Source: Bacillus sp. AFS098217 (GTDB lineage: Bacteria; Bacillota; Bacilli; Bacillales; Bacillaceae_G). Taken from it: a stretch of 42,035 nt of DNA. The notes under the pieces were generated by a model that had not been told where the DNA came from, searched no databases, and saw only the letters and a program-made list of their open reading frames with translations. This document shows positions 41,918 to 42,035 of this stretch, piece after piece (within the stretch, counting starts at the first letter, position 1; every line of letters starts with the position of its first letter). The position numbers and the translations under genes were made by a program. The stretch covers positions 1 through 42,035 of the forward strand of contig NZ_NVPR01000021.1 in the NCBI RefSeq assembly GCF_002551815.1, written 5' to 3'.

Positions 41918-42035
41918 TTAACTCACCTACTTATCTTTTATTATTCATTAGTATAGCTCAGAATTCTTATTCAAACGTTAATATCTTCTTAAAAAATCCT
42001 TAAACTATTTTCCTATATTAAGAAGTAAAAAGGAC
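41918..42035 (-). other. upstream region of the BcrA-type operon
   Basis: Contains the promoter region of the protection transporter; TATACT at 41951-41956 (minus-strand sequence CTATACTAATG) is a possible -10, with no good -35 at standard spacing. The window ends here. Confidence 0.3.

Overview
The window looks like accessory plasmid DNA of the Bacillus cereus/thuringiensis group. Supporting signs are strongly AT-rich DNA with AGGAGG-type ribosome binding sites, three IS231-type elements or fragments, IS6/IS240-like, IS3 and IS256 elements, a 12-bp sequence matching the end of Tn4430, and a plasmid backbone (primase-type Rep, ParA with a small partner, relaxase with an accessory protein, FtsK-like ATPase). 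The strain cannot be named from the sequence alone.

Layout. 1-2330: a DUF3465-like gene, then scrapyard DNA: two damaged IS6-family copies, a broken alpha/beta hydrolase and a topoisomerase III zinc-ribbon fragment. 2409-8040 (minus strand): a compact operon reading precursor peptide, radical-SAM/SPASM enzyme with an N-terminal PqqD-like domain, TldD-type metalloprotease, unknown partner, ABC ATPase, ABC permease. This is a RiPP (ribosomally made, modified peptide) biosynthesis and export/immunity system that I cannot match to a named product, and it is the best candidate for an undescribed system here. 8310-12352 (minus): a plasmid copy of the ribosomal-processing protease Prp and five small envelope or secreted proteins, nearly all with their own terminators. 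12481-15854: a 216-bp miniature element with Tn3-type 38-bp ends, an orphan ORF, and an IS231 element carrying an alpha/beta hydrolase passenger gene.

16018-23271 is the plasmid core: primase-type Rep with a terminator-like attenuator in its leader; a ParA/small-partner operon surrounded by TCCCTAT repeats; a MerR/coiled-coil protein; and an operon of FtsK-like ATPase, Replic_Relax-like protein and membrane protein, divergent from a Cro/CI-type regulator. 23396-29650: an IS240-derived remnant truncating an ArsR regulator, a mobilisation module (MobP relaxase, accessory protein, oriT-like inverted repeats, decayed DUF3801/PcfB gene), and an IS3 copy that has beheaded a Rep_3 initiator. Two replicons have therefore merged or one has been replaced.

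29802-34202: a ligand-binding-like domain protein, an IS231 copy with exact 11-bp target duplications and a frameshifted transposase, a hairpin-rich noncoding stretch, and an ABC exporter whose ATPase is truncated. 34203-35715: two divergent serine resolvases with a palindromic region between them. 36005-37427: intact IS256-family element. 37499-41917: a C39-peptidase bacteriocin-type exporter with a receiver-less OmpR-type regulator, facing a BcrAB-like self-protection transporter. No double-glycine precursor is visible, so the substrate gene is outside the window or lost.
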